In this document: piece after piece, positions 16,652 to 25,519 of the stretch | Layout: every line of letters begins with the position of its first letter | Numbering within the stretch: the first letter of the stretch is position 1 | Assembly: GCA_019245275.1 (NCBI GenBank) | Contig: JAFARW010000147.1 | Location: forward strand, 1 to 35,865 | DNA from: Vulcanimicrobiota bacterium | Lineage (GTDB): Bacteria; Vulcanimicrobiota; Vulcanimicrobiia; Vulcanimicrobiales; Vulcanimicrobiaceae | DNA: 35,865 nucleotides | Direction: 5' to 3' | Notes under the pieces: generated by a model | Told to the model about the DNA's origin: nothing | The model's input: only the letters and a program-made list of their open reading frames with translations | Database searches by the model: none | Made by a program: the position numbers and the translations under genes

Positions 16652-16737
16652 TGCTGCTCGAGATCGCGATCGTGCTTGGCTCTCTTCTCTGTTTCGCGCT
16701 TCTTTACTATTACATCCGCGGCTGCGAGAAGATCTGA
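16651..16737 (+). CDS. 28-residue membrane peptide upstream of kdpF
   Basis: The small frame starts ATG 16651, overlapping the barrel gene stop as TGATG, with GGGAG ten bases upstream. It encodes a single hydrophobic helix (LEIAIVLGSLLCFALLYYYI) followed by RGCEKI. It ends 4 nt before kdpF. I recall similar tiny frames ending in a Cys-Glu-Arg/Lys type tail just before kdpF in other phyla, which would make it a conserved Kdp accessory peptide, but this is from memory. No known function. Confidence 0.6.
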   Translation: MLLEIAIVLGSLLCFALLYYYIRGCEKI

Positions 16738-16741
16738 CGCG

Positions 16742-16831
16742 ATGAAGTTTGACGATATTCTCGGTTTGGTTTTGACGCTCGCCGGCATGGCGTATCTGCT
16801 CTACGCGATGTTGCGGCCGGAGAGGTTCTAA
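16742..16831 (+). CDS. kdpF: Potassium-transporting ATPase small subunit KdpF
   Basis: The 29-residue single-helix peptide starts MKFDDILGLVLTLAGMAYLL and ends in LLYAMLRPERF, the typical KdpF tail. In E. coli KdpF is a lipid-like stabiliser of the KdpFABC complex. The gene lies 4 nt after the small membrane peptide and 3 nt before kdpA, confirming the operon. It is easy to miss by length cut-offs. Confidence 0.9.
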   Translation: MKFDDILGLVLTLAGMAYLLYAMLRPERF

Positions 16832-16834
16832 GAA

Positions 16835-18538
16835 GTGACGCTGATTGGCTGGATCCAAGCGGTCGTTCTGTTCCTCGCGGTTCTGGTCTTCGTCAAACCG
16901 CTGGGCGGCTTTATGGCTCGCGTCTTCAACGGCGAGCGCAACTTCTTATCGCCAATCCTCCGACCGGTCGAGCGCGCGATTTACCGTCTCGGCGGAATAA
17001 ACGAAGACGAAGAGATGGCGTGGTACACCTATCTTTTCGCCGTCCTCGCATTCTCGTTCGTCGGGTTAGCGTGGCTCTATCTCCTGCTCCGCACGCAACA
17101 ATGGCTGCCGCTCAATCCGCAGCGTTTCGCAGCGATGTCGCCCGACCTCGCCTGGAACACCGCCGTCAGTTTTATGACGAACACGAACTGGCAGTTTTAT
17201 TCGGGCGAAAGCACGGTCAGCTACTTCAGTCAGATGGCCGGCTTGGCGTGGCACAATTTTGTTTCCGCTGCGGCCGGCATCGCACTCGCAATCGCGCTGA
17301 TTCGCGGCATCGCGCGCACGACGCTCAAAACCCTTGGCAACTTTTGGGTCGACCTAACGCGCGCGTGCCTTTACATCCTATTACCGATCTCAATAGTCGG
17401 CTGTCTGATCCTTGTCATGCAAGGCGTGCCGCAGAACTTCCATTCATACGAGACGGCCAAATCTGTGCAAGGATTCTCGCAGCAGATCACCGGCGGCCCG
17501 ATGGCATCCCAAGAAGTGATCAAGGAGCTCGGCACTAACGGCGGCGGGTTCGTTAATGCAAACTCAGCATCGCCAAACGAGAATCCAACGCCGTTCTCCG
17601 ACTTCTTCGAGCTGTGGCTGATTCTAGCGATCGGTGCCGCGCTCACGTACACGTACGGCAAGATGGTCAAAGACACGCGGCAAGGCTGGGCCCTCTTTAT
17701 TGCGATGTCGATCTTGTTTTTCGGCGGCTTGCTCGTCGTTTATTGGGCTGAAGCGGCCGGCAATCCGGCAATTCACCAGCTTGGCATCGCGGGCGCAAAC
17801 ATGGAAGGCAAAGAGGTCCGGTTCGGCCTGGCTGCGTCAACGTTATGGGCCAATACGACCACGGCGACTTCCTGCGGCGCCGTCAATGCAATGCATGATT
17901 CATTCACAGCACTTGGCGGGCTAATTCCGCTCGTCAACATGCAGTTAGGCGAAATCATCTTCGGCGGCGTCGGCAGCGGGCTGTACGCGAAGCTGATGTT
18001 TGTCGTTCTTACCGTTTTCATCGCCGGACTCATGGTCGGCCGCACTCCGGAATTTCTCGGCAAGAAGATCGAACGCCGCGAAGTTACGTTCGCGATCCTC
18101 TCGATCTTGATAACGCCCCTTCTCGTCCTCGTTCCGACTGCCGTCGCGGTGTTGATACCTAGCGGCCTCGCGACGCTCGGCAACACCGGCCCGCACGGAT
18201 TCTCCGAGATTCTCTACGCATTCACGTCGACGAACGCGAACAATGGGAGCGCATTTGCGGGACTCGGTCCGAACCTCTTTTACAATCTGACGACCGGCGC
18301 AAATATGCTCTTCGGAAGATTTGCAGAGGTCATTCCGGTCTTGGCACTTGCCGGCGCGCTGGCCGGCAAAAAAGCGGCCCCTGAAAGCGCGGGCACGTTC
18401 ACCACTTACTCGCCGATCTTTGTGGGATTGCTGATCGGCACGATATTGATCGTCGGAGCACTGACGTTTTTGCCGGCCGATGCTCTTGGTCCGATTGTGG
18501 AACATCTGCTCAATCTCAAGGGAAGCACTTTCCAATGA
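16835..18538 (+). CDS. kdpA: Potassium-transporting ATPase channel subunit KdpA
   Basis: The 567-residue polytopic membrane protein carries the four pore-loop segments of KdpA: TNTNWQFYSGE, TNGGGFVNANSASPNENPTP, TTATSCGAVNAMHDS and TSTNANNGSAFAGLG. GLMVGRTPEFLGKKIE is another conserved stretch. KdpA selects potassium and passes it to the pump subunit. Length is normal for the family. It starts at GTG 16835 with GGAGAGG nine bases upstream, and ends in an ATGA overlap with kdpB. Confidence 0.97.
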   Translation: MTLIGWIQAVVLFLAVLVFVKPLGGFMARVFNGERNFLSPILRPVERAIYRLGGINEDEEMAWYTYLFAVLAFSFVGLAWLYLLLRTQQWLPLNPQRFAAMSPDLAWNTAVSFMTNTNWQFYSGESTVSYFSQMAGLAWHNFVSAAAGIALAIALIRGIARTTLKTLGNFWVDLTRACLYILLPISIVGCLILVMQGVPQNFHSYETAKSVQGFSQQITGGPMASQEVIKELGTNGGGFVNANSASPNENPTPFSDFFELWLILAIGAALTYTYGKMVKDTRQGWALFIAMSILFFGGLLVVYWAEAAGNPAIHQLGIAGANMEGKEVRFGLAASTLWANTTTATSCGAVNAMHDSFTALGGLIPLVNMQLGEIIFGGVGSGLYAKLMFVVLTVFIAGLMVGRTPEFLGKKIERREVTFAILSILITPLLVLVPTAVAVLIPSGLATLGNTGPHGFSEILYAFTSTNANNGSAFAGLGPNLFYNLTTGANMLFGRFAEVIPVLALAGALAGKKAAPESAGTFTTYSPIFVGLLIGTILIVGALTFLPADALGPIVEHLLNLKGSTFQ

Positions 18539-20592
18539 TTCCGCAACGCCGCATCGACCGCCGTCCAAAAGCGAGCTCCCTCTTCGATCGGGCGATTGTC
18601 GGGCGCGCGATTCTCGACTCATTCAAAAAACTCGATCCGCGCTGGCAGATTCGCAATCCGGTCATGTTCATCGTGGAGATCGGCTCTGTCGTAACGACCG
18701 GTTTCTTCATCCGCGACATCTCCTCGCACACCGGCCACGCCGGCTTCGATTTCGCGATCGCCGCGTGGCTCTGGTTTACAGTTCTCTTTGCAAACTTCGC
18801 AGAAGCCGTCGCTGAAGGTCGCGGCAAAGCGCAAGCCGATTACTTGCGTCGCACGAAAGCCGAGACGATCGCCAAGAAACTGGATGAAGCCGGCACCGTG
18901 ACGCGCGTTTCGTCGGCATTGCTGCGTGCAGGCGACCTCGTGCAAGTGGATGCCGGTGAGTTGATTCCGGCCGACGGTGATGTGATCAAGGGCGCCGCGA
19001 CCGTCGATGAATCTGCGATCACCGGCGAGTCCGCGCCCGTCATCCGAGAAGCCGGCGGCGATCGCAGCGCCGTAACGGGCGGAACGCGAGTTCTTTCGGA
19101 CCACATCACCGTGCGTGTGAGCGCGGACCCGGGAGAAAGCTTCCTCGACCGCATGATCGCACTCGTTGAAGGCGCGCAGCGGCAAAAGACGCCCAATGAA
19201 ATTGCACTTACGATCCTGCTCGCTGGGTTAACGATCATCTTCTTAATCGCCGTGGCGACCCTCGCACCGTTCTCGCTCTATGCCGGCACGCGACAATCCC
19301 TGGTCGTTCTGATTGCGCTTCTCGTGTGCCTGATCCCGACGACGATCGGAGGTTTGCTTTCCGCAATTGGAATCGCCGGCATGGATCGCGTCATGCAGCG
19401 CAACGTGCTCGCAATGAGCGGACGAGCAGTTGAAGCGGCGGGCGATGTTGACACCTTGCTGCTCGACAAGACCGGCACGATCACGCTCGGCAACCGGCAA
19501 GCGGTCGAGATTCTGCCGGCGCCCGGCATCGATGCACAAGACGCAACGCAGATCGCTTATCTCTCATCGTTGCCGGACGAAACGCCCGAAGGTCGCTCGA
19601 TCGTCGCGCTTGCGCAGCGCGCGGGATTGAGCGGAGACGCTGCGCTGCCGGAAGGTGCGACATTCGTCCCGTTCAGCGCGTACACGCGCATGAGCGGCGT
19701 CGATATGAACGGCCCACAGATTCGCAAGGGCGCGCCGGATGCAATCCTCAACTGGGTCCGCGAGCAGGGCGGATCACCGAGCACGGATCTCTCGGGTGAA
19801 GTCGAGCGAATCGCACGAAGCGGTGGAACGCCGCTCTTGCTCGCCCGCAACCAAATGGTTGTCGGCGTGATCCACCTCAAAGATATCCTCAAGCCGAACA
19901 TGATCGCGCGCTTCGATCGGCTGCGAGCAATGGGCATTCGCACAGTCATGATCACAGGCGACAATCCGCTGACCGCAGCTGCGATCGCCAAGGAATCCGG
20001 CATCGACGATTTTCTCGCCGAGGCAACGCCGGAAACAAAAATGGACCTGATCAAGCGCGAGCAGGGTTCGGGGCGGCTCGTTGCGATGACCGGCGACGGC
20101 ACAAACGATGCGCCTGCGCTAGCGCAAGCTGACGTCGGCGTGGCGATGAATTCGGGAACGCAGGCGGCCAAAGAAGCCGCTAACATGGTCGATCTCGATT
20201 CGGATCCGACCAAGTTAATCGAAGTCGTCGAGATCGGCAAGCAGTTGCTGATGACCCGCGGCTCGCTGACGACCTTCTCCATCGCGAACGACGTTGCGAA
20301 GTACTTTGCTATTCTGCCGGCAATGTTCGCGACCGCTTACCCGGTCATGAACGTCCTGAACATCATGCGCCTTACGACACCGCAGAGCGCAATTCTATCA
20401 GCCGTTATCTTCAACGCGCTTATCATCATCGCGCTGATTCCGCTCGCGTTGCGCGGCGTCGCCTATCGTCCGCGTGGCGCTAGCGCGGTGTTGCGTGAGA
20501 ACGTCTTGGTCTACGGCGTCGGCGGAATCATTGCGCCATTCATCGGCATCAAATTGATCGACATCATCCTCAGCCTTCTCCATCTGACGTAA
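18535..20592 (+). CDS. kdpB: Potassium-transporting P-type ATPase subunit KdpB
   Basis: The 685-residue P-type ATPase powers high-affinity potassium uptake. It shows ITGESAPV (actuator TGES), the phosphorylated aspartate in DKTGTITLGN (D311), DETPEGRSIV, KGAPDAI in the nucleotide domain, and MTGDGTNDAPALAQADVG in the hinge. Membrane helices are normal in number and place. ATG overlaps the kdpA stop. All catalytic residues that can be recognised are intact. Confidence 0.98.
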   Translation: MIPQRRIDRRPKASSLFDRAIVGRAILDSFKKLDPRWQIRNPVMFIVEIGSVVTTGFFIRDISSHTGHAGFDFAIAAWLWFTVLFANFAEAVAEGRGKAQADYLRRTKAETIAKKLDEAGTVTRVSSALLRAGDLVQVDAGELIPADGDVIKGAATVDESAITGESAPVIREAGGDRSAVTGGTRVLSDHITVRVSADPGESFLDRMIALVEGAQRQKTPNEIALTILLAGLTIIFLIAVATLAPFSLYAGTRQSLVVLIALLVCLIPTTIGGLLSAIGIAGMDRVMQRNVLAMSGRAVEAAGDVDTLLLDKTGTITLGNRQAVEILPAPGIDAQDATQIAYLSSLPDETPEGRSIVALAQRAGLSGDAALPEGATFVPFSAYTRMSGVDMNGPQIRKGAPDAILNWVREQGGSPSTDLSGEVERIARSGGTPLLLARNQMVVGVIHLKDILKPNMIARFDRLRAMGIRTVMITGDNPLTAAAIAKESGIDDFLAEATPETKMDLIKREQGSGRLVAMTGDGTNDAPALAQADVGVAMNSGTQAAKEAANMVDLDSDPTKLIEVVEIGKQLLMTRGSLTTFSIANDVAKYFAILPAMFATAYPVMNVLNIMRLTTPQSAILSAVIFNALIIIALIPLALRGVAYRPRGASAVLRENVLVYGVGGIIAPFIGIKLIDIILSLLHLT

Positions 20593-20597
20593 GCAAT

Positions 20598-21170
20598 ATG
20601 ATCAAACATCTTGGTATCTCGCTGCGCTTAACGATCCTGACCGTGATCGTACTCGGTCTGATGTACCCCTTTGCAATGACCGGCATCGCGCAACTGATCT
20701 TTCCGAAGCAAGCCAACGGCTCGCTCGTGAGTGTGAACGGTAACATCGTCGCCTCCGACATCATCGGCCAACTTTGGACGAAGCCGCAATACTTTCACGG
20801 CCGTCCCTCGGCCGCCGGTAAGAACGGCTACGATCCGACGTCAACCGGCGGCACGAACCTCGGACCGACATCGAAGAAGCTAATCAGCACGACCAAGACG
20901 ACGATCGCTCAATTACGTAAAGAGAATCCGGACGCGAGCGGTCCGCCGCCGATGGACCTAGTTACGTCAAGCGCAAGCGGCATCGATCCGGACATCAGTC
21001 CGGAAGGCGCCTACTACCAGGCCGCGCGGGTTGCGAAAGCGCGCGGCCTAGCCGTCGCACGCGTCAATACACTGATCGCCCAACATACCAAAGGCCGCAC
21101 GTTGGGCTTTTTGGGTGAGCCGCGGGTTAATGTTACCGAGCTGAATCTAGCGCTGCAAAATCTCCGTTAG
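20598..21170 (+). CDS. kdpC: Potassium-transporting ATPase subunit KdpC
   Basis: The 190-residue protein has one N-terminal membrane helix (about residues 9-31) and a soluble domain with FHGRPSAAG, GTNLGPTSK and PPPMDLVTSSASGIDPDISP, the classic KdpC signature. It ends RVNVTELNLALQ. KdpC assists ATP binding in the Kdp complex. It is the last gene of the operon, 5 nt after kdpB. Its stop is only 6 bp from the stop of the convergent KdpD-domain gene, with no visible terminator between. Confidence 0.97.
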   Translation: MIKHLGISLRLTILTVIVLGLMYPFAMTGIAQLIFPKQANGSLVSVNGNIVASDIIGQLWTKPQYFHGRPSAAGKNGYDPTSTGGTNLGPTSKKLISTTKTTIAQLRKENPDASGPPPMDLVTSSASGIDPDISPEGAYYQAARVAKARGLAVARVNTLIAQHTKGRTLGFLGEPRVNVTELNLALQNLR

Positions 21171-21176
21171 AACGCC

Positions 21177-23282
21177 TCACTCGCCACGCCGCGTCAGTAC
21201 GAGTACCTCCCGCGCGCCCGCATCGAGAACGCGCCGAGCGAATGCATTGCGCTGAGGCCATCGCGGATGGCGTAAGGTTGTAGCCATCGCAACGACCGTC
21301 TCAGGCTCCATGCGTGCAAGCTCAATGATGCGCCGGGGAGCGTCGTGCGTCATCTCTTGATGCCACGTAGCATGGTTCTTCTCAGTTTCGAGCCGTAGTC
21401 GCTCGGTCAGCTCGTCGCTCGGTCTGTCGCGCGGCTCGGTAATCATCGCAACTGCCAAGCGCACGCCCATGCGCGCCGCGATCTGACTGCAGCGCCGGAC
21501 CAGCGCGACATCTTCGTTACGCGGACCTGCACATAGCAACAATTGCTCAAACGGCGCGTGCGGACGCTTGCGAATGCGCGCGCGTAGTGCTTCGCGCAAG
21601 GCGAGTTCGCGCAGCGCGGTCAGATTGTCGAGCGTGAAGAAATTCGCCAGCGCGCGTTCGATGCGCTCGGGAGGGTAGATCTTGCCCTCACGCAGACGCG
21701 CACGCAACGTCTGCGGCGTGACGTCGATCAAGATTACTTCATTTGCGATCGCGAGGATACCGTCCGGAAGTGTTTCACGCACGACCGTCTGCGTTAATCG
21801 AAATACGGTGTCGTTGAGCGCTTCGAGATGCTGGATGTTCAAGGTTGTGATCACGTCGATTCCGGCGCGCAAGATCGCTAGCACGTCTTCATACCGTTTT
21901 TGAAACGCTGAGCCGGGCGCGTTCGTGTGTGCGAGTTCATCGATCAGCACGACCTGCGGATGGCGTTCAATCACGGCATCGCGATCGAGTTCTTCATATC
22001 GGACGCCGTCCTTAACGATCACCTCACGAGGCAAGACTTCTATCCCCTCGATGAGTGCAGCGGTCTCGGCGCGACCGTGCGTTTCGATGAATCCGGCGAT
22101 GACATCGATGCCTTCTCCTTTGAGCTGATGTGCACGATCGAGCATTGCATAAGTCTTGCCGCTGCCTGCAACCGACCCAAGGTAAACCGTTAACCGGCCG
22201 TAGCCGCTCGCTGCTTCACCGTCGGATTGCGGCGCGCCGAGCACATCTGAGGCCGGCGGGACACCGAGATAAACCTGCGATGGATCGATCACCAGAATGT
22301 CACGATCTTGATGGCGGTTGACGATGTGGCGTGCGGCCTTACCGTTCGGCAAGACGATCAAACTCGCGCGAAGCGCTGAAACATCCATCGTAAGCGGATC
22401 GAGCGGTTCGCTCAAAATCTCGGCGCCGACACGCACGGCAACTTCGTCGAGCAAGGAGCGCTCAACATTGCCGGCGGGACGAATCTCGAGGCGTAGATCC
22501 AAAGCGCCTGCAACCGCCGCGGCACGTTCGACATAAGAGTCGACGGGAATATCGGCGGGCACGAAGACGACTGCGGTCGAGACCCGCTCGGCGGAGACGT
22601 TCGGTTGCGTGACGTGGTCGACGGCATGTAAGAGCAATTCGCGCAGCGCGTACAGCGTGCGATCTGAGAAGACGCCTTGGAGCGCCGCATCAACATCCGT
22701 ATCTGAGACGATCTTGCCGGAGCGCAAGCGACTCTGCACAAGTTGCGGCGAAACGTCGAAGGCGACGACCTCATCGGCGCTTTCCAGAAAGCGATCCGGA
22801 ACGATCGCGCGCAGCGCGTGGCCGGTCAAGCGTTCGGCAGCCGGAGCGACGCTCTCAAGATGTGCGATATTGAAAGCGCATAAAACCGAAATTCCAGCGT
22901 CGCGTAAAGCGAGCGCTTCTTCCCAACGCATCGCATATCGCGAACCCGGCAGATTTGCATGCGCGACCTCGTCCAGCGCGATTACCTGCGGCCTACGAGC
23001 CAGCGCCGCTTCAAAGTCAAACTCCAAGAAATTGCGTCCATTGCGCACGACCTCACGCGGCGGAATGCGCGGCAAACCCTCCGCGAGCCGCTCGAGATCC
23101 GCACGACCTTTTGTTTCGATCCAACCGATTATGGCGTCGCGTCCGAGCGAGCGCAGCCGGTGCAACTCTAAGAGAAGGCGGCGCGTCTTTCCGCTGCCGG
23201 GCGCGGCGGAGAGGTAGACGACGAGCCGCGGCCGCTCGCCGTATTCGGCCAGCAGCTGCTCGACACTCGGGCGTGGCGGCAT
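21177..23282 (-). CDS. Protein with two tandem KdpD sensor domains and no kinase
   Basis: The 701-residue soluble protein holds two copies of the KdpD N-terminal domain. Copy 1 spans about residues 18-225, with P-loop SAAPGSGKT (25-33) and DEVAHANLPGSR. Copy 2 spans about 362-572, with P-loop GSVAGSGKT (369-377), IETHGRAET, DELAHTNAPGS and NIQHLEALND. Each is followed by a region that could be USP-like (about 235-335 and 575-701). There are no membrane helices, H-box or ATPase domain, unlike full KdpD of about 900 residues. The ATG 23282 sits directly after GGGAGG. It is divergent from a histidine kinase and convergent with kdpC, and probably senses potassium or a nucleotide signal for the kdp operon. 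Confidence 0.9.
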   Translation of the reverse strand: MPPRPSVEQLLAEYGERPRLVVYLSAAPGSGKTRRLLLELHRLRSLGRDAIIGWIETKGRADLERLAEGLPRIPPREVVRNGRNFLEFDFEAALARRPQVIALDEVAHANLPGSRYAMRWEEALALRDAGISVLCAFNIAHLESVAPAAERLTGHALRAIVPDRFLESADEVVAFDVSPQLVQSRLRSGKIVSDTDVDAALQGVFSDRTLYALRELLLHAVDHVTQPNVSAERVSTAVVFVPADIPVDSYVERAAAVAGALDLRLEIRPAGNVERSLLDEVAVRVGAEILSEPLDPLTMDVSALRASLIVLPNGKAARHIVNRHQDRDILVIDPSQVYLGVPPASDVLGAPQSDGEAASGYGRLTVYLGSVAGSGKTYAMLDRAHQLKGEGIDVIAGFIETHGRAETAALIEGIEVLPREVIVKDGVRYEELDRDAVIERHPQVVLIDELAHTNAPGSAFQKRYEDVLAILRAGIDVITTLNIQHLEALNDTVFRLTQTVVRETLPDGILAIANEVILIDVTPQTLRARLREGKIYPPERIERALANFFTLDNLTALRELALREALRARIRKRPHAPFEQLLLCAGPRNEDVALVRRCSQIAARMGVRLAVAMITEPRDRPSDELTERLRLETEKNHATWHQEMTHDAPRRIIELARMEPETVVAMATTLRHPRWPQRNAFARRVLDAGAREVLVLTRRGE

Positions 23283-23309
23283 CCTCCCGCCATTTTACCA
23301 GGGAGGATG
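23280..23309. promoter_or_regulatory. Inverted repeat spanning the divergent KdpD-domain/kinase starts
   Basis: CATCCTCCC (23280-23288) and GGGAGGATG (23301-23309) are perfect 9-base inverted arms separated by 12 bases. Each arm combines a Shine-Dalgarno-like GGGAGG with ATG. The left arm supplies the start codon of the KdpD-domain gene. The right arm precedes the kinase start, probably GTG 23309, sharing its last base. The space between the genes is only about 26 bp, so the promoters must lie inside coding sequence. The repeat could be an operator or translational hairpin, or a by-product of two symmetric ribosome sites. Confidence 0.4.
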
Positions 23310-24880
23310 TGCGGCGTCTGGAACGGCTTTTGTGGATGCTGCCGCTGGCTTGTTACGCGCTGCTCTTGGCGGCTTGGATCCTCGACCTTTTTACGCCGCA
23401 GCTCTTCATCGCCGCAATCCTCTTCAACATTCCAATCGCGCTCAGCAGCCTCGCGATGAGGCGCAACCTAACGATTTCGCTGGTCGTTGCGTCTGAGGTC
23501 GCAAACATCATTGCCGGATACGTCAATGCCTTGCAAGCGCATCACTTCGATGTTGTTGCGTTCGGCGATCGAGCGCTGCTTGCAGCGTCGTTCCTACTGA
23601 TCGGCTACATGACGATCAAAACGCAGCAACTCGGCCATACTGCGGGCCTCTCAGACGCTCGCGCCGAGCAGGCGCAACGCGAGCGGCGGTTGCGTATTGC
23701 GCTCGACCACGTACGGGAGAGCTTGAGCACCGAGCTCGTTTTGCGTGCGATCGTTCGTGAGGCCATCGCACTCTCAAACGCGCAGTCCGGAATGTTGCTT
23801 GTCGAAGCCCCGTCGAGCGATGCGCCGGAGCGTTACGTCGGTGAGTCTGCGACGCGCGAGATTCGAGTCGAACGATCGCCTCTCGGGGCGGAAGTCCGCT
23901 CGATCTTGGCGCGCGAAATGGACGGTCCGGTTGTCTTACGGGCTGACGGCACGGATACAATCGCGCGTTACGCCCTCGAATCGCTGCCCGCACGTGAAGC
24001 GCTCATTACACCGCTTCGCATGGACTCGCGTGATCTTCGGCTCCTCCTGACATCACAGCAGACCAAGTGGGCGCGTGACGATGCGCGGCTCCTGCGATCC
24101 TATGCGGAGCAGTGTGAGACTGCCCTCGCGCAATCGGATCTGTTCGTGCGAACGAGCGAACAAGCCGAGCAGATCGTTGACCAGCACGAAGCGCTCGTCG
24201 AGCGCAGCAACGTCATCCGCGATCTCGTTTACGCGCTTGCGCACGATTTACGTACGCCACTCGCCGCTGCGGATGCAACAATGCAGCAGGCGCTGCGCGG
24301 AGCCTACGGGGCGTTGCCCGATGCGTATCGCGATGTGCTTTCGACGAGCCTGCGTTCGAACGAAGAACTTCAAAGGATGGTCGAGACACTGCTGCTCGTC
24401 GCCCGCTACGAATCGGGAGAGGCATCCGCGCGGCGCGAGCGCGTCGACCTGGCGCAAGTCGCTCGTGAAGCCGTCGCCGAGATGGAATCCTCGGCTCTGG
24501 AACGCGATGTCCGCGTATGCTTTGAAGCAACTCCCACTGTCGTGCTCGCGGATCCGGATGAGCTGCGGCGCGCGCTCCTCAACCTGCTTGTAAATGCGAT
24601 CGCCGCATCGCCGCCGGGGTCGCAAATCGCGGTCACGGTCGGCAATGATACGGATGCCGCATTTGCCTCCATCGAAGACGAAGGCTTAGGAATCGCGCCT
24701 GAAGATCGCGTGCGACTCTTTCAACGCTTTGGCGTCACGACACGCAAACGCGGTGCCGGAACGGGCCTGGGACTCTACATCGTGCGACTGATTGCAGAGA
24801 AGCACGGCGGCAAGGCGATTTACGAACCGAAGGAGATTGGAAGCCGCTTTGCCATCCGTCTCCCACTGGCGAGTTCATAA
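23309..24880 (+). CDS. Membrane sensor histidine kinase
   Basis: From GTG 23309 the protein has 523 residues. An N-terminal block has about three membrane helices (residues 5-105), then a linker and GAF-like region (about 130-280). The kinase core has the H-box ALAHDLRTPLAA (H312), N-box NLLVNAIAAS, DEGLGI and GTGLGLYIVRLIAEKHGG. The start is uncertain: GTG 23309 is only 2 nt from GGGAGG, and TTG 23330 or ATG 23336 are alternatives. The longer open frame upstream is antisense to the KdpD-domain gene. TAA is followed directly by the ATG of the response regulator. Position suggests it is the kinase half of a split Kdp sensor. Confidence 0.88.
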   Translation: MRRLERLLWMLPLACYALLLAAWILDLFTPQLFIAAILFNIPIALSSLAMRRNLTISLVVASEVANIIAGYVNALQAHHFDVVAFGDRALLAASFLLIGYMTIKTQQLGHTAGLSDARAEQAQRERRLRIALDHVRESLSTELVLRAIVREAIALSNAQSGMLLVEAPSSDAPERYVGESATREIRVERSPLGAEVRSILAREMDGPVVLRADGTDTIARYALESLPAREALITPLRMDSRDLRLLLTSQQTKWARDDARLLRSYAEQCETALAQSDLFVRTSEQAEQIVDQHEALVERSNVIRDLVYALAHDLRTPLAAADATMQQALRGAYGALPDAYRDVLSTSLRSNEELQRMVETLLLVARYESGEASARRERVDLAQVAREAVAEMESSALERDVRVCFEATPTVVLADPDELRRALLNLLVNAIAASPPGSQIAVTVGNDTDAAFASIEDEGLGIAPEDRVRLFQRFGVTTRKRGAGTGLGLYIVRLIAEKHGGKAIYEPKEIGSRFAIRLPLASS

Positions 24881-25504
24881 ATGCGCGCCGTCATCATCGA
24901 GGATCATGCGTTGACGCGAACCGGCTTGCGTACCGCGCTCACTGCCGCCGGCGTCGAAGTTGCCGGTGAAGCAGCGGATGGAGTGAGCGCGATGGCGACC
25001 ATCGAGCACCTACTGCCGGACGTGGCGGTCGTCGATATCGGCTTGCCTGGCCGCGACGGCATCGAATTGACGCACCTGATTCGCAAGCAGTCGCCGCAAA
25101 CGCGCGTCGTCATCGTCACGATGATCGATCTCGAAGAAGAAGTGATTGCCGCGCTTGCCGCCGGTGCAGACGCCTACTGTCTGAAGACCGCCTCGGCGGA
25201 TCGTATTGCTGAAGCCGTGCGCATCGCGGCCGAAGGCGGCGCATATTTCGATCCGGCGATCGCGCACGTCGTCCTGCGCCGTTTTGCACCGAACGCTGCG
25301 CAACCATCGGCATCGCCCTTGACGCCGCGCGAAACGGAAATACTCGAACGAATCGCTGCGGGAGTCGGCAACGCGGACATCGCTAAAGAGCTGGCAATCG
25401 GCCTGGGGACCGTCAAAGGACACGTGCGCAGCATTCTGGAGAAACTTTCAGCCGCCGACCGCACGCAGGCGGCAGTCGTCGCTCTGCGCCGCGGCTATAT
25501 ATAG
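24881..25504 (+). CDS. NarL/LuxR-type response regulator
   Basis: The 207-residue two-domain regulator has a receiver with IIEDHALTRTGL, phospho-acceptor D52 in VVDIGLPGRDG, and the switch residues T80 and K102. A LuxR-type helix-turn-helix, LTPRETEILERIAAGVGNAD and then GTVKGHVRSIL, completes it. ATG 24881 follows the kinase stop with no gap, so the two form a pair. The usual Kdp regulator KdpE is OmpR-type, so this is not KdpE. Possible targets include the kdp-linked operon, by location only. Confidence 0.95.
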   Translation: MRAVIIEDHALTRTGLRTALTAAGVEVAGEAADGVSAMATIEHLLPDVAVVDIGLPGRDGIELTHLIRKQSPQTRVVIVTMIDLEEEVIAALAAGADAYCLKTASADRIAEAVRIAAEGGAYFDPAIAHVVLRRFAPNAAQPSASPLTPRETEILERIAAGVGNADIAKELAIGLGTVKGHVRSILEKLSAADRTQAAVVALRRGYI

Positions 25505-25519
25505 GAACCTCCCAAGAAT

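Noticed and set aside
21171..21176. Terminator between kdpC and the KdpD-domain gene
   Set aside because: Only 6 bp separate the stops and no hairpin with T-run is visible.
22955..23308. Upstream extension of the histidine kinase frame
   Set aside because: It is antisense to the conserved KdpD P-loop region and has shadow-like composition.
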